From NCBI GenBank assembly GCA_004794655.1, contig SMMW01000052.1, forward strand, positions 51,156 to 115,155: 64,000 nucleotides of DNA, read 5' to 3'. Shown one piece after another: positions 1-11,574 of the stretch. A program made the position numbers and the translations under genes. The DNA comes from Marisa cornuarietis. Taxonomy: Eukaryota > Mollusca > Gastropoda > Architaenioglossa > Ampullariidae. The notes beneath the pieces were generated by a model. That model worked only from the letters and a program-made list of their open reading frames with translations, ran no database searches and was not told where the DNA came from. Positions within the stretch are counted from its first letter, which is position 1, and every line of letters begins with the position of its first letter.

Positions 1-46
1 CGTGATTCAGCGTATTCCCTTCCCCCAACCCAGTTTACCAAAGTCC

Positions 47-230
47 CCCCCCCCCCATTACATCAATATATCTTCTTCTCATCTTTATTTCGTACTTCCG
101 ACTTCTTCGACGTTTGATGATGAGCAGTCCATTTCCCCCCCCCCACCCCCACCCCCATTACATCACTATTTCTTCTTCTCATCTTTATTTCCTACTTCCG
201 ACTTCTTTGACGTTTGATGATCAACAGTCC
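47..230. repeat. two-copy direct repeat, 100-bp period
   Basis: A C-rich tract followed by a segment starting CATTACATCA and ending in a GACGTTTGATGAT-like stretch occurs twice, with the CATTACA words at 56 and 156. The copies differ by a few substitutions. No coding potential is evident. Confidence 0.7.
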
Positions 231-1667
231 AAAGAAGTCCGGCTTGACTAGTCTCAAGTGAGCTGCAAGTCCCATTGGGGTCATGCTATGTTCCTCTTGA
301 CCTTTTCCCTACATATGTCGCCATTGGTGGTGACAACCAGTGGCGGAAGGACGTCTTCAAAGTCAGTAAACGTTCCGAAATGTGCGCTACCTGTGTGCAA
401 GCGCAAGGCAAGGTGTCTTGAAGGGACATCATACCCTTGGTTGCCAGATTACAGGTGACCGAAGCAAGTGACTCTTTCTTTGACTTTAAAGGCAGGGGTC
501 ATGTTAGATGTTCACCTGCCACTCATCGAGTGCCAGTTGTTTGTGGTGCTTTTCTTCTCAGGCTTCATATCACCGATATTTTTTTTTTTTTGTTTCGCTA
601 ATTTTGTATTTGTTTTTATTTTTACTCCTCTGGGCTTGGAAACATCTGTACAGCTGGACTAACAGGCACGTAGTTTGCGTGGGAAGGTCGCCAGGAAAAC
701 ATAATGCTCCATCAAAGTCGGTGAGAGAAAAAAAAAACCATACGTATGCTCTTCCATTTGCTTGAAGCAAAAGAAACAAAATGCCACCACAGCTGTTGCC
801 TATATTTTTGCGTGCTTCAGCAACATAGCTGTGACTATTTTAGACTATGGCTTAATTGTACGCCCCCAATTACAAAATAAGACAAAGAAGGAATGAGCGA
901 GGAAGGAAGGAGATTTGAATGGAGAGAAGGGATAAGAAGTAGAGATTGGAAGATAGAAGGATGTTTGGGAAATGGCGTTGAAATTCACCAGCACAAAGAA
1001 CGGGAGTCAGAAGACGGCGCACAAACAGGCGGAGAGATTCAGACAAATAGTACGTTGGCTGGATTGACGCCATTTTGGAAGGTTTCCGAACCTCCGCTCT
1101 CATATAGAGCCGGTAGTTAACGGCAGCGTGAAGAAACTCGGTCAGCGTGAGCTTGCATGATTTCAATCCTCCCTTTCATACGCCACCTCGAGCTTTTAGC
1201 CTCCTGCCCCCTTGCTGGTGAATTCGGATTTCACCGGGGTTTTTTTTTTTTTCTAATAGTTGAAGTAGGGTCAAGCACGCTCGTGGTCCCGTAATTTAAC
1301 TCGCAGAACCCCTCACCACCTTAAAACCGCAGGAAGATCGCAGATACATAAAGTCAGGAGAAACAAGCGGCCATTATGTCTCACACATCAGCAGCTCCCG
1401 CTGAATGCCTGTCTCTGCCTGCCTCATCCTCTTGGTTATATGCTGCTCTCTGACCTTTTTTTTTCGGGTCGTTTCACTTGCCGCGAAACTGATATATTTA
1501 GGCCAGGAACCTGCTGGCAGTGCAGAAAAGTGAGCCTATCACATCGAGGTTATATATATATACATAATTATATAAAATGCTCAAATCACGTGGTGGCGCT
1601 TGTGTCAGGTTCGCGATTGTCACTGCTTGCGCGAGTCTTCGTGGATGCGTTCATTGTTGTGTACGTG

Positions 1668-1669
<2 letters not shown>
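231..1669. other. non-coding stretch, nothing recognised
   Basis: Only short open frames with low-complexity composition and homopolymer runs (T tracts near 580 and 1242) are present. I see no conserved domain, credible exon with splice sites, or RNA gene. Confidence 0.5.
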
Positions 1670-1743
<74 letters not shown>

Positions 1744-1744
1744 C
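1670..1744. repeat. (GT)n(GA)n microsatellite
   Basis: A long GT run with one TTT interruption passes directly into a GA run. Open frames across it, such as poly-Cys-Val, are artefacts of the dinucleotide. Confidence 0.95.
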
Positions 1745-4700
1745 GAGCAAGCATTTTTCTGTTTGTCTGCCTGAGCGGATAGAATTAATGAATGGATAAA
1801 TGCATATGTCGTGTATGACAGATTGTACAACTGTGTCCACGAACACCGAGGCCCCTGATTTACCCAGCCTAGCGCCAAGGTCGGGAGATAATAACAGTTT
1901 ACACCTCTGGCGGTAATCTGTGGTCATATTTCAGTCTGGCCTGTCCCCCACGGACCCGTGATTATCTCCCCCTGTGCGGGCCATACTCGTCGACCTCAAA
2001 ATGCTGAACTCGTTACCGTGTCACTGTTTTCAATCTCCTCACTATTATTAACTTTTTCTTTAGTAAATATTTATTTTATTGTCTGAAACGTGAGGAGTAT
2101 ACATGGCACAGTAAATGACAACAAAATAATGAATTTTAAATACTTAACTATAGAAAAATGAGCGTATAAAACTATCGTACAGATTATAATCAAATGATTT
2201 TGAAATATTTTATTCATTACACTTATAATATATATCATTATATAGTTATATTGCATATTATATATTCACATTTGCGTAATTGAGGACAACGGGAGAAAGA
2301 AACTGTGTGAGGTTTGAGTAACCGAGGCTTCTCTCCTTGCTATCAAGCGAGGAAAATTGCTTTTTGCGACTTAGCAGGCTTCCAACGCTGACAAGGGCTT
2401 CTCACATAGTCGCAAGGGTCTCCCTGGTGACTGCAACTGCCAGGAACTCATAACTTGAGATCGTCAGACATCGAGGCGGATGTGCATCTGCTGCAGACGT
2501 ATCGGCGACTTCCTGGTCGCGGATCCCGTAGAAATATTTAATGGATGTTTCCTTTCGAACAGAGGGCCCACTGATGCAAGACGTCCGGCCAAGCATGGCC
2601 CTTAACCGCTCCTTGAGGTTCTCGGATTAGTGACTCCAAGGATGTGCATACTAATATACCCGCTGTGGTAGCTCCTTAAAGACTAAAGTGGAGGTAAACG
2701 TGAAGGTCTCATGGCGGTGCTATCCAATCTTTTCGTTTACCTCCCCTGATAAATCAGCTGCCCATCTGCTGGGTGAGCTGGGGAATTGTTTTAGTCGTGG
2801 GCTGGGGACTGACATCGAATCGCTTCCCGTGGTCACTGAGTGCATATGCCAGTGACTCATTGTGTGTGTGTGTGTGAGAGAGAGAGAGACAGACAGAAAG
2901 TAAACTTTCTATTGCATAGGAAAAGGTGCAGTACGATTCTTGTACAGAATTTCTTGGCCTAGAGATTTGTCATCTATCATGTAATTAGGCAGCAGTCTTA
3001 TGGCGCCTTGGCGTTGGCTATTAACAACAATGTAAGCTTTAGTTAATTCGTTTTGCTTGCAGGCGCAGCGTTAGTCTTCTGTCAATTTACTCCTCTTTCC
3101 AATGTAGGAAAGAATAATATAATGTTTATTACACAGTGTCTCACCTTACCATCGTGCCTCAAGGCGCAAGAGAATACCGTCTGTGGACATCAAAAGCGTC
3201 TTACAAAGTCAGCCACTTTCATTCAGATCATAAATCTCTCTCTCTCTCTCTCTGGGGGTCGGGGGTGGGAGGGGACAACCACCGATGGTCGACCCTGTAG
3301 ACAGGTTTGAAATCCACAAAGAGGTATGTCGGAGCCGAGATCCGAACCTACGACTCCTTGTCCCTTAGCTTTTACTGACTCTGTCACTTTAGTATCTACT
3401 ACTTAGATGCTAGTGTTAGTCTTCTGTCACTCTGCTCATCTTTTCTACATTAGCTTTTGCTAATATTCTTCCGCTTCAGTCTTTTCTTTGTAAACCTTTC
3501 TCGTAGCTTAAAGTGACTCTTATTTCCCGCTTACGCCATTTCGTCATGTTCTGTTTGCAATAGTGTTTTTGCCAGGCCAGGATGTTTTTGTTTGAAATGT
3601 TGCAATATTCTGTTTCTAGTCAGCCTTTGTTTAGTGTTCCGGCCTGACTATGTATTCATTCCAGATCACGTGTTCTTATAACAGCCTCCCGCCATGAGGA
3701 ACACTACTGATACTCGCCAAGCGTACAGTTTCCTCTACCTTGAACCTTTGATTATATGATTGTCATTAAGCTCTCAAGGGCTTAACGTGTGTGTGTGCGT
3801 GTGCGTGTGAATGTGTTAGAGAAATACCGAGTGTATATGCGAGAGACTCAGTTCGTCGTACTGTATGTGTGATAGAGAGAGCGTGTATATGCGAGGGACA
3901 CACAGAGAAAGAAAGAAAGTCTGTAAGTGACTGAGTGGGTAAGATTGTTTTATCTCTGTACCCTTGGAAATCGGATAGACCTGTACCAGTTAAACCTCGC
4001 TCATGAAAACATGGACAGGACTAAATTGATAAGAAAGGCGGGGTCTGGCGAGGGCGCTCAAACGTTTGCTGCATTGACCTAATGGTGATTACAAACAGAA
4101 GTATGGTAATCATACAGACAGCACCTTAAATGTCCGAAGCCATGAGAGGACAACGAGTGAGTTTCAAGTCCTCAAGCTTATATAGTTACTTAAACCTGAC
4201 TCCAGCACCAGCGACCATCTGCATCTTCTCATCTGCCTTTTCAAGCCGTCATATTCTCAAATTTCATTTATGACTGACAAATTTACACTCGCGCACTTAT
4301 TAACCTGAGAGCGTGGAAACAACATTCACACACACTTTTTTTTTTCTCTCTCTCTCTCTCTCTGTGCAGTGAGACGGATGATGAAGTGAATAACTTATTT
4401 AGTGGTAGAAATAACAAGGAAAGAACTTAGCACTATGAAAAACCGGCCGACTTCTCTCTCTGCTAACACGTTTGCTTTAATTCCTGCGATTGGTGCTACT
4501 GATCCTTCTTCTCGTGTTGTAAAGTATACTCGCCTCACCTCAGTTTCACCTGAAGGGTGAGTCAACGGGCTGTATATCACGATGTAGATTTTCCTTACCT
4601 GAACTTTCAGAAGCTGGTAAACAAGTCTCTCTCTCTCTCTTACTTTTTTAACTCATGACCTTGCCTACCCCCCCACCCCTTTCCACCCTCCCCCCATTTA

Positions 4701-6105
4701 ACACACACCCACGGATGCAGGTATGTACGCACACGCACTCACCGACCTGAACATTCTCACATGCACGTGTTCACAAAGGCATGCAAGTGTACGCAGCCAG
4801 ACATGGGGGGGGGGCAGGAGCGGAGGGAGGAAGGTAAAGGTCAACGATAAGACCAAAGGTCATCATCTTTGATAAGACGGTAACGAGCGGGGGTGGTCGA
4901 GGGGAGAGAGAGAAGGGGGTACTTCCAGCAACGGTCATGACATGGTTTATTTGACCCTGGCACCCTTCTGTCAAGTATACCAGTTGAAGGTTCAGGAAGT
5001 TTTAACACGAGACTGGTGAACTTCGTCCTAATACCGGATATTGTACTTCCATGCCTGAGTTAATCTTTACCCTCAAACAACTTCTTCTGCGTTCGTAATG
5101 TTTATGTTTACTACTTGTAAACGCTGGGTGCATGCACCTTTGTGGCTAACAATTTGGAGTGCACTTTAATGACTAATTCCTTTGTTGTGTCACGAACGCA
5201 GGAGACCTAATTAATGCACACATTAAAGCTTGCAAAATATAAATTCCAAATGCACAACATGAATTTCTGAAAATGTCTTAAATGAAAAATAATGGTGAAG
5301 GTCGTTGCATAATGTAGTGAGGTGTTGCGAGACCATTTTCTTGGTACCAGGGTTTTACGAGAGCGGTGTCCATCTCTCCCTCGCTTCTTTACCTACCCCT
5401 GGTACCCCAACCATCCATGGCACCGACATTCAGGTATGTGGTCGACGGGGTCAGGTACTTATTCAACAGACGGATCACCCTGGGTGAGTAGTACCACATA
5501 GGAATTGAGCCCCTGTCCATGTTAGTTCCATTTGTTTGTATTAGTTCCCTAGTTAGTATATGTATACGCACCTCCGTTCTCAGTCGCCGGTGTCTTAACC
5601 ACCCGGTTCTAGAAGATATGCAAAATGAATTGGACACTTTGCAAGACTAACACCTTAAAGTAAGTATACCTGGAGCAGATAAGACAGGAGGTGGGGGAGG
5701 AAGGTAAAAAGTAATGCTACCACGGATATCCAGAAATTTAAATCTGAAAACGGGACATGAGTCAACACTGTGCATGATAAGAGAACGATAAGTTTACACA
5801 CACATATATATATATATACGTTTTGTTAGAAAGGTCAAGGTAAAATGGGGAGTGAGTGCAAATCGTTACCCCCTGTAAGTCATAGCATTCAAATAGCAGG
5901 GCACAACTCTTTTCTTAATCCCTCTTTTATCTCCCCTGATAACTCACACCCATTCGTTGCTGGGCAGTGGATAAATAGGAGTGTTCCCGGCACAGGCTGG
6001 AATTTTACGGACCTGTTTGCCCGAAGAACGTTCAACATACAAGATACAACACTCAAACACCCTAACACATGCATACCATCAAGGAAAAGCACTTAAGAAA
6101 TATAA
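1745..6105. other. non-coding, microsatellite-rich stretch
   Basis: The stretch holds short GT/GA tracts near 2863, CT tracts near 3235, 4350 and 4625, and a TA tract near 5804. Segments 2730-2790 and 5920-5990 share a CTCCCCTGATAA word and following CTGGGC words, so they may be pieces of one dispersed repeat. Around 3325-3355 an antisense tRNA B-box-like word (GATCCGAACC) hints at a SINE relic. No gene is supported. Confidence 0.45.
3070..3429. repeat. 15-bp direct repeats bracketing about 330 bp
   Basis: The word GTTAGTCTTCTGTCA occurs exactly at 3070-3084 and 3415-3429, and the bases after each copy are loosely similar. The bracketed segment contains a CT tract and the antisense B-box-like word at 3325-3355. 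It is either an old tandem duplication or target-site duplications of a decayed SINE. Confidence 0.4.
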
Positions 6106-6120
6106 GAAAATGTTATTAAG
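6106..6120. repeat. target-site duplication, left copy
   Basis: GAAAATGTTATTAAG is identical to 6309-6323 and brackets the SINE at 6121-6308. Confidence 0.85.
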
Positions 6121-6308
6121 CGGGTAGGGGGATTGGCGTTTAACGCCGAGCCAGCCACTAAGGTTACATCACGGCGAGGCAGGCATCCCTTAAACAGATG
6201 CCACATGGAGAAAAAGAACAGCGTGGCCGAGACGAGATGTGAACCCAGGTCAGCCAGTCCTTACTGTATTGGTGACAGGCGCTAACCTTTGGGCCACCGG
6301 ACCGCCCT
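6121..6308 (-). mobile_element. tRNA-derived SINE (family A), full-length copy
   Basis: Read on the - strand, the element starts with a tRNA-like head. It has an A-box-like segment (GGCCCAAAGGTTAGCGCC) and a B-box-like GGGTTCACATCTCG. A body follows with GGCATCTGTTTA and GCCTTAGTGGCTGGCTCGGC words. The same body words occur in order at 18520-18690. Perfect 15-bp direct repeats, GAAAATGTTATTAAG, flank it at 6106-6120 and 6309-6323. These are the target-site duplications expected of LINE-mobilised SINE insertion. The 3' end, at the low coordinate, lacks a long poly(A). Confidence 0.88.
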
Positions 6309-6323
6309 GAAAATGTTATTAAG
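6309..6323. repeat. target-site duplication, right copy
   Basis: This is the second copy of GAAAATGTTATTAAG, directly after the SINE. Confidence 0.85.
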
Positions 6324-7599
6324 GTAAACAAGACAGCATTATTATTAAAATATATACAATTTAAATTACACTGCCAACTTATCTTGAATAGCGATCAACA
6401 GCGTGGCCGCCGAAAACGTCACAATAAATTCACAGCTCACAGATTGTTGACAGTTTACTGTCTACCGTCTTCACACTTGTCCAGGTGGGACAAGTAGCAC
6501 ATATATCCTAGTTCGCCGCCGTCGTCAATTATCGCCGACTGCCCTTCTTAACGATATAGAAGTTTGCACGGGTGATGGCCTCAAGTACAAGTACTATACA
6601 AATTGAAACAAACAAAGCTTCACGTTTCCAGGAGAAGGACCTCCGCCAGCTCGCCAACCGGTCAGAAAAGTTAGGTTTCTGGTTCGGTCTGAATTTTATG
6701 TTAAAACTGGCCTGTCCCTCCCCATCTTTGTCCGAGTCTGACCCTCTGACTCTGACTTAACCCTAATAGAAGCAGTGCTGCCCTTCCAACAGCTACCAGC
6801 TGGAACATCACCTGACTATTTTGTCCATGCAGATATTAAAGCGTTCTGCCGACTAATGGCGCAGTTTGGAATTTCAACTAGCCACACCGCCCATGGGTGG
6901 TTTTCTGTCGGAAAACTGATTTTCTACACCGAGCGAACCTCGAACTGGCGGCCTTCTGTTCAGAAATCGTTCCAAAAAGGGAGGTCAGAAAATTCAGGAA
7001 GGCGTTTGAAAAGGAACAGCAGCAAACAAACAAAAAGGGTTTAAAGCATAAGACAGGAGAAAAAAATTAAATAAAATGAACGCAAGTAATACATCAACCG
7101 ACGGTTATTTTTAAAAAAGAACAGAAAGCGAAAAAAAATTCTGAGGGAACGAAATTAAAGGCTTGAAGCCAAATGATGGACGGGAAGAAAAAGGTTCACT
7201 TTGACCCTTCAGTTCAATGTGTGGCAAAGAGAGAAAAATGAAAATCAGCTTGGAACTTTTTATTATTGGTGAACCGTAGTCAATCCAAAAGCAAGTAAGG
7301 ATTTTTTTTCAAACAAATTTTTCGAATAAGAAATTAAACTCTGTTAAAATAATGAAGGTGATCCAGTGCCTTTGTCAGGGACCTCAAATAAATCAAATGA
7401 ATGATATTAAAGAGGAAGAGACAATTTTACATGCAGGACGAAGCCACTCATGCATGCACAAACACGCTGTCAGGCGTAAATGGGCCATCGACAGGTTCTG
7501 CATTCGAAGAATACATTAAAATGCACTATTCTTGGTATTCCTCCTCTTCCACCCACCGCCCCTCGGTTTCTCTCTTTCTCTCACGCACGCACGCACGCA
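6324..7599. other. non-coding stretch
   Basis: AT-rich in parts (7060-7400). The short open frames show no recognisable domain. A four-copy ACGC tract sits at about 7581-7605. Confidence 0.45.
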
Positions 7600-7860
7600 C
7601 GCACGCGCTACTGCTACGCGCTAACTGGCACGGTGCCAGGTGACGTCGCTGTTGTTGCTCTGTGTAAAGTGCACTGTCTCAAGGCCGAGATGTTTCGCCC
7701 GCCGCGAGGGCGGCGAGCTTTAATTAGAGATTCTTCCAGAATCCAAGGTGTGGACCTCACGCGCAGGCGCGCGCCAAAGAAGAATGAGTCATCGATCCCT
7801 GAGAATCGATACGTTTGATCATACGATCGACACGGACCAGAAAGCCGCGGGACAGTTCCT
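7600..7860. promoter_or_regulatory. GC-rich, CpG-dense segment with CRE/AP-1-like sites
   Basis: Within a CpG-dense patch there is a TGACGTCG word (about 7641), an AP-1-like TGAGTCAT (about 7785), a GC-rich inverted repeat (CGCCCGCCGCGAGGGCGGCG, about 7697) and clustered ATCGAT words. Such a patch could be a promoter or enhancer, but I see no linked gene. Confidence 0.2.
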
Positions 7861-7919
7861 AGCGAAATATGACTGGGTGGTTAAAAAAAAGTACAGAAGG
7901 TGGCTCCAGTCACCGGACA

Positions 7920-8370
7920 ACAAAGCAGACAGAAGGCGAATCAGATAATAGGTGGAGATGCTCGGTGGACGGCAGGGTAGATAATCTATGGACAGTGGGG
8001 CAGATAAGTAGCGGACAGCAAGGGACAGTAGGGCAGACAAAACAAGAACATCAGAGGAGAAAAGCCAGTGGACAACATGACAGGCAGTAGGGAAGATAAC
8101 CGTAGGATAGTGAGTTCGTCAGTGGGTGGGGTAGGGGGGGGGGCAAGCATCGGTGGCTCTCAAGGGCAGAGAACTGGTGGAGTGCACTGCGAACACATCT
8201 GGACCACAGGCCAGATAATAAGAGGGTAGCAGGGCAGTGCACAGGGAGCGATATTTGGCGGACATGGGGGGGGGGATAATGAGCGGATATGACAGATAAT
8301 GAGGAGACAACGGGGCGAATAATGTGGGGACAACAGGGTGGATAATGAGGGGACAACAAGCCAGATCGAT
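7920..8370. repeat. degenerate tandem repeat, GATAA/GGACA-rich
   Basis: Variants of a unit of roughly 22-30 bp, combining GATAAT-type words with GGGACAACAGG or GGGACAGTAGGGCAG, recur irregularly. Antisense open frames through it are repeat-derived. Confidence 0.5.
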
Positions 8371-8399
8371 AAGCAGTTAACAACAGGCAAAAGTCAAGC

Positions 8400-10189
8400 C
8401 TGCTATTAGTGGAACCTGTGTGCACACGTTCGCAAGTGACGTCGGCGGCAAAACAAAGCATGAGAGCTAGGCAGGCTGTAATTCTCAGTTTGTTCACATC
8501 CAATAACTGCCAGCGGTGGGCCGTGTAATATTTGTATCAAACACTCCAGTCGACAGCTTCAATATCTATTAACTACCCGGATTTTACCTCTTTCTTTTTT
8601 TTTTAATCCAGAAAGTAACAACAGAGTGAAGATGACATCATCAAAACAGATTTGTCCTCAGTGATCTTCCCCCTACCCAGAGCGGAGGTCCACCCGCCAT
8701 GCATGTTTCTTGCACGCTCTGCCACTCCCACTCTCCGTCTCCCTCCCCCCCCCACACACACACACACTCTCTCTCTCTCTTTATCTTTTGCTAGCCCACC
8801 CCCTCACACCACATAACCCATTTCCCTCCTACCTCCCAAGAAGGGCGCAGCTTGCCGGGAAAAGAGGCCGGGGGAAAACGCGTGCGGGTTGGGCGGATGG
8901 GCCTTGTTGGGGGAGGTGGGTGGTGGAGGAAGGGGAAGGACGGGGCAGATGTTGATTTGGTCAGGTCGAGGACGTTTAAGGTTTTCTTTTTAGAGGGGAA
9001 GCTTCCCTATGTCGAAGATCGTGGCACCCTCACCCACCGTGCAATCGCCCACTCGACACACCTCGCGAGCTGGCCACCCACCCAACCACCCAAGCCAACC
9101 AGCAGTGCAGTCGACCTCTCAACAACGACACCGCCAAGTATCGAAGTGCGCAGATGGTTGTCCTTGGTCAAGGTCAGAGCAGTTGCAAATGGGGGCCGCT
9201 ACCCCTGTTCTGAGAAGGTGGCGGCTCCTGTAACACAAATGCACTCACCCTTTGAACGTCCCGTTTATACTCGTCTTTTATTATTTGTTTTCCTTCTGTT
9301 CGTAAATTTTAATTACACGGAAATCTTGCTACAAGTAGCTCTGTAAGCAGTTGGTTTTTAGGACATGATCAGATCCCAACTGAACATCCTTGTTTCCGTC
9401 CTATAGGTAAGGTAGAGGAGATGGGCAACGCCCTCACACAAAAGAATGCCCTGATAAAAGTGAGGTCTTTAATACAACTCTCCCCCAACGACCTAAAAAA
9501 CTAAATACCTTGCACTCATTCGACATTTGCACTGAAGGTCTGAAGCCAATAACTTGATTTTCTGGAGAAGACTAAACACATAAAATATTTTATTTGATTC
9601 CCGTTGAGAAAAACGAATAACGTAGTTCTCTCGGTCAAGGATTGTTACGAGCTGACATCTTAATGATGTTTTCTCCTTTCCTGTCTCTGACGAAATGTTT
9701 TTTTCGGGCACAATAAATTTTACCGAAGCGATTTCGATGAGCGAAGCCCTGTAAGTCGATGTGTATTGCAAGCATTCGGTTGGCTGGCTCAAAGCGAGGC
9801 TTCAACAACAGAAATTATGTAACTCCTTTGGGAGATATCTCGCAGTTATTAAGAGCTAGCCACCCTCCACCCTCTTTTTGTGACTCCAGTTCCAGTAATA
9901 CCGAAAATATCCAACTCGTCAAATAACTTAAATCGATCTAAACAGCTATGATTTTTAAACACTCTTCCTCTTGTCTCCAAAAAAAATTCTAATAAAATTT
10001 TCAACAAAACGGGAAAATGTGTGCTAGCCAAGGATTTCGTGACCTCGTGACCGCGAATAATTAACGAGGTTAAGGTGAAGGTTGTTGCTTACAATTGGGA
10101 ACCCAGGTTCCGGTCGTCTGCCACGCTTGTAATTTCGTTTACATAGTTTTGAAAACATTCTAATTATTCATAATGAATAACATTTCCAG
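8400..10189. other. non-coding stretch with a SINE-like fragment
   Basis: No supported gene. A short + strand segment at about 9410-9470 (GGAGATGGGCAACGCCCTCA and following bases) resembles part of the SINE read in antisense at 28810-29040. Pyrimidine/CA tracts lie at 8745-8785. Confidence 0.35.
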
Positions 10190-10640
10190 GAAACACTATT
10201 GTTGGTAGACTTGTTCGAGTTAGTGATGGAAGATCTGAAGTTCATTCTTCTAAAGTAAAAGAGTGGGAAGACGATTTCTGTCGGTGGCCGAATATTACTT
10301 TCGGCGATATTTACAATTACTGTCTTTTGGTTGGGCGTCGACGGTCAAGAGATGAAAAATTACAAAAGTTTAGAAAGTTTTAAATATTTTTGGAAACAAG
10401 ATGGGAAAAGTTCATATCTATTGACCTGGGTGGGGGGGGGTGTTTCTATCATCCAAAGTAGCGCCAAGTTTGGCCGTCAACGACTCCAAACATCGTGTCA
10501 CTTTAAAAAAACGTGGCAACAGCAGGCTGCACATGCATTGCACGAAAAGGCAAAACGTGCAGACACGCTACTGCAATATTATGAAAGTCAAGTATTATTA
10601 TTAAAATTTTTATTTCAGGCAATACAACAGTGTATTTGAC
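10190..10640 (+). pseudogene. SWIM-type zinc-finger protein relic (N-terminal part)
   Basis: After an acceptor-like TTTCCAG, one frame reads RLVRVSDGRSEVHSSKVKEW and then a W-P-N-[IV]-T-F-G-D-I-Y-N-Y block ending near 10330. A frameshift near 10350-10365 moves the continuation, KNYKSLESFKYF, to another frame, which then decays. This block resembles the N-terminal region of invertebrate proteins that pair a SWIM zinc finger with a YqaJ-like nuclease domain; I know the resemblance from family patterns and did not search for it. The SWIM cysteines/histidines are not clearly readable. YqaJ-like remnants lie downstream at 14190-14740, and the LTR element at 11143-14146 separates the halves. Stops and frameshifts show it is non-functional. 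Confidence 0.6.
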
Positions 10641-10675
10641 ATAAATGCATGAACACATATACTACAAATCAGTGG

Positions 10676-10676
<1 letters not shown>

Positions 10677-10708
<32 letters not shown>
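10677..10708. repeat. (AC)n microsatellite
   Basis: About 16 uninterrupted AC units between the SWIM relic and the LTR element. Confidence 0.95.
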
Positions 10709-10713
<5 letters not shown>

Positions 10714-11138
10714 TAAGAACAGAAAGTAGATAATAGTACATAATACTATCAATGAAAGTATAACATCTATTTCAAGGCATCTATGAAAATTGTACACGTA
10801 TCTCCTTCTGGGTAGAATATCCTAAGTGACTTCTCACACAGGAATGTCCTGCACTGATATGCAGCAACAATGAAACGGTGGGACACAAAGGAATTTGGAG
10901 CTCAGGAGCCTGGTTCATGTTTCCTTCAAAAGACATTTGCCATTAGCAGGATATGCTGAAGATTATGATGGTGAGATAATGTCGACTCCTCAGAAAATCA
11001 ACAATACTTGATAAAAGAAGAATTTAAACAAAAGGTTGTTGCTAGCTCAACTATAAGCAACTTGTTTCATACTAAAAACTCTATAATCTCTATGTGTCAA
11101 TGCTGACTTACCTACCCAATGTTCGACGCTTCTTGTGT

Positions 11139-11142
11139 ACAG
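11139..11142. repeat. LTR element target-site duplication (ACAG), left
   Basis: ACAG directly precedes the 5' LTR and recurs at 14147-14150 directly after the 3' LTR. Confidence 0.7.
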
Positions 11143-11435
11143 TGTAATGAGTTAGGGGTAGGTCTTGTATTGTTTCGTGTGTGAATGGTGTCTTGTGTTT
11201 GACGTCTTGTGTGCGTCATTTGTTTGTCGTCGTTTTGGGAAGAAATGACGTGAGAAGAAGAAAGGGGACGGTTTGACAGACAGACAGACGGAAGAGAGTG
11301 AGTCCTTCATTTTTCAAAACAACGAGAAATCTCTTCACCTTCATTCCATCAACGGGGGCTCGTCGAGCGGGGTGCATGTTTGTAATATACGTCGTGCGCG
11401 TGCAAGGTAAGTGTATGTGCGTACGTCTTATTACA
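11143..11435 (+). repeat. 5' LTR
   Basis: Starts TGTAATGAG and ends CTTATTACA. Identical by eye to 13854-14146. The LTR should contain the promoter and the R-region polyadenylation signals, but I see no consensus TATA or AATAAA. Confidence 0.95.
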
Positions 11436-11438
11436 TAT

Positions 11439-11463
11439 TGGGTAGCTCGTCCGGGATCTGAAC
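11439..11463 (+). promoter_or_regulatory. primer-binding site, tRNA-Pro-like
   Basis: Three bases after the 5' LTR comes TGGGTAGCTCGTCCGGGAT. Except for a one-base insertion and a neighbouring substitution near the CCA end, it matches the classical tRNA-Pro primer site TGGGGGCTCGTCCGGGAT. The similarity continues a few bases further. The tRNA assignment is inference. Confidence 0.7.
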
Positions 11464-11574
11464 AGATAGTGTGTGTGTAGCTGGCCTAGCTATTCGTTGG
11501 GAGGTTGGTCAAGTAACGCGAAGGGGAAGTACCGTTCTGGTCAACGACGATAGTGTTAGCGCAGCTACTGTACC

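Noticed and set aside
1440..1927. Poly-Cys/Val and poly-Thr/His proteins
   Set aside because: Direct translations of the GT microsatellite.
7680..7720. GC-rich inverted repeat as a histone-type 3' hairpin or terminator
   Set aside because: Stem sequence and loop do not match the histone hairpin and there is no histone gene nearby.
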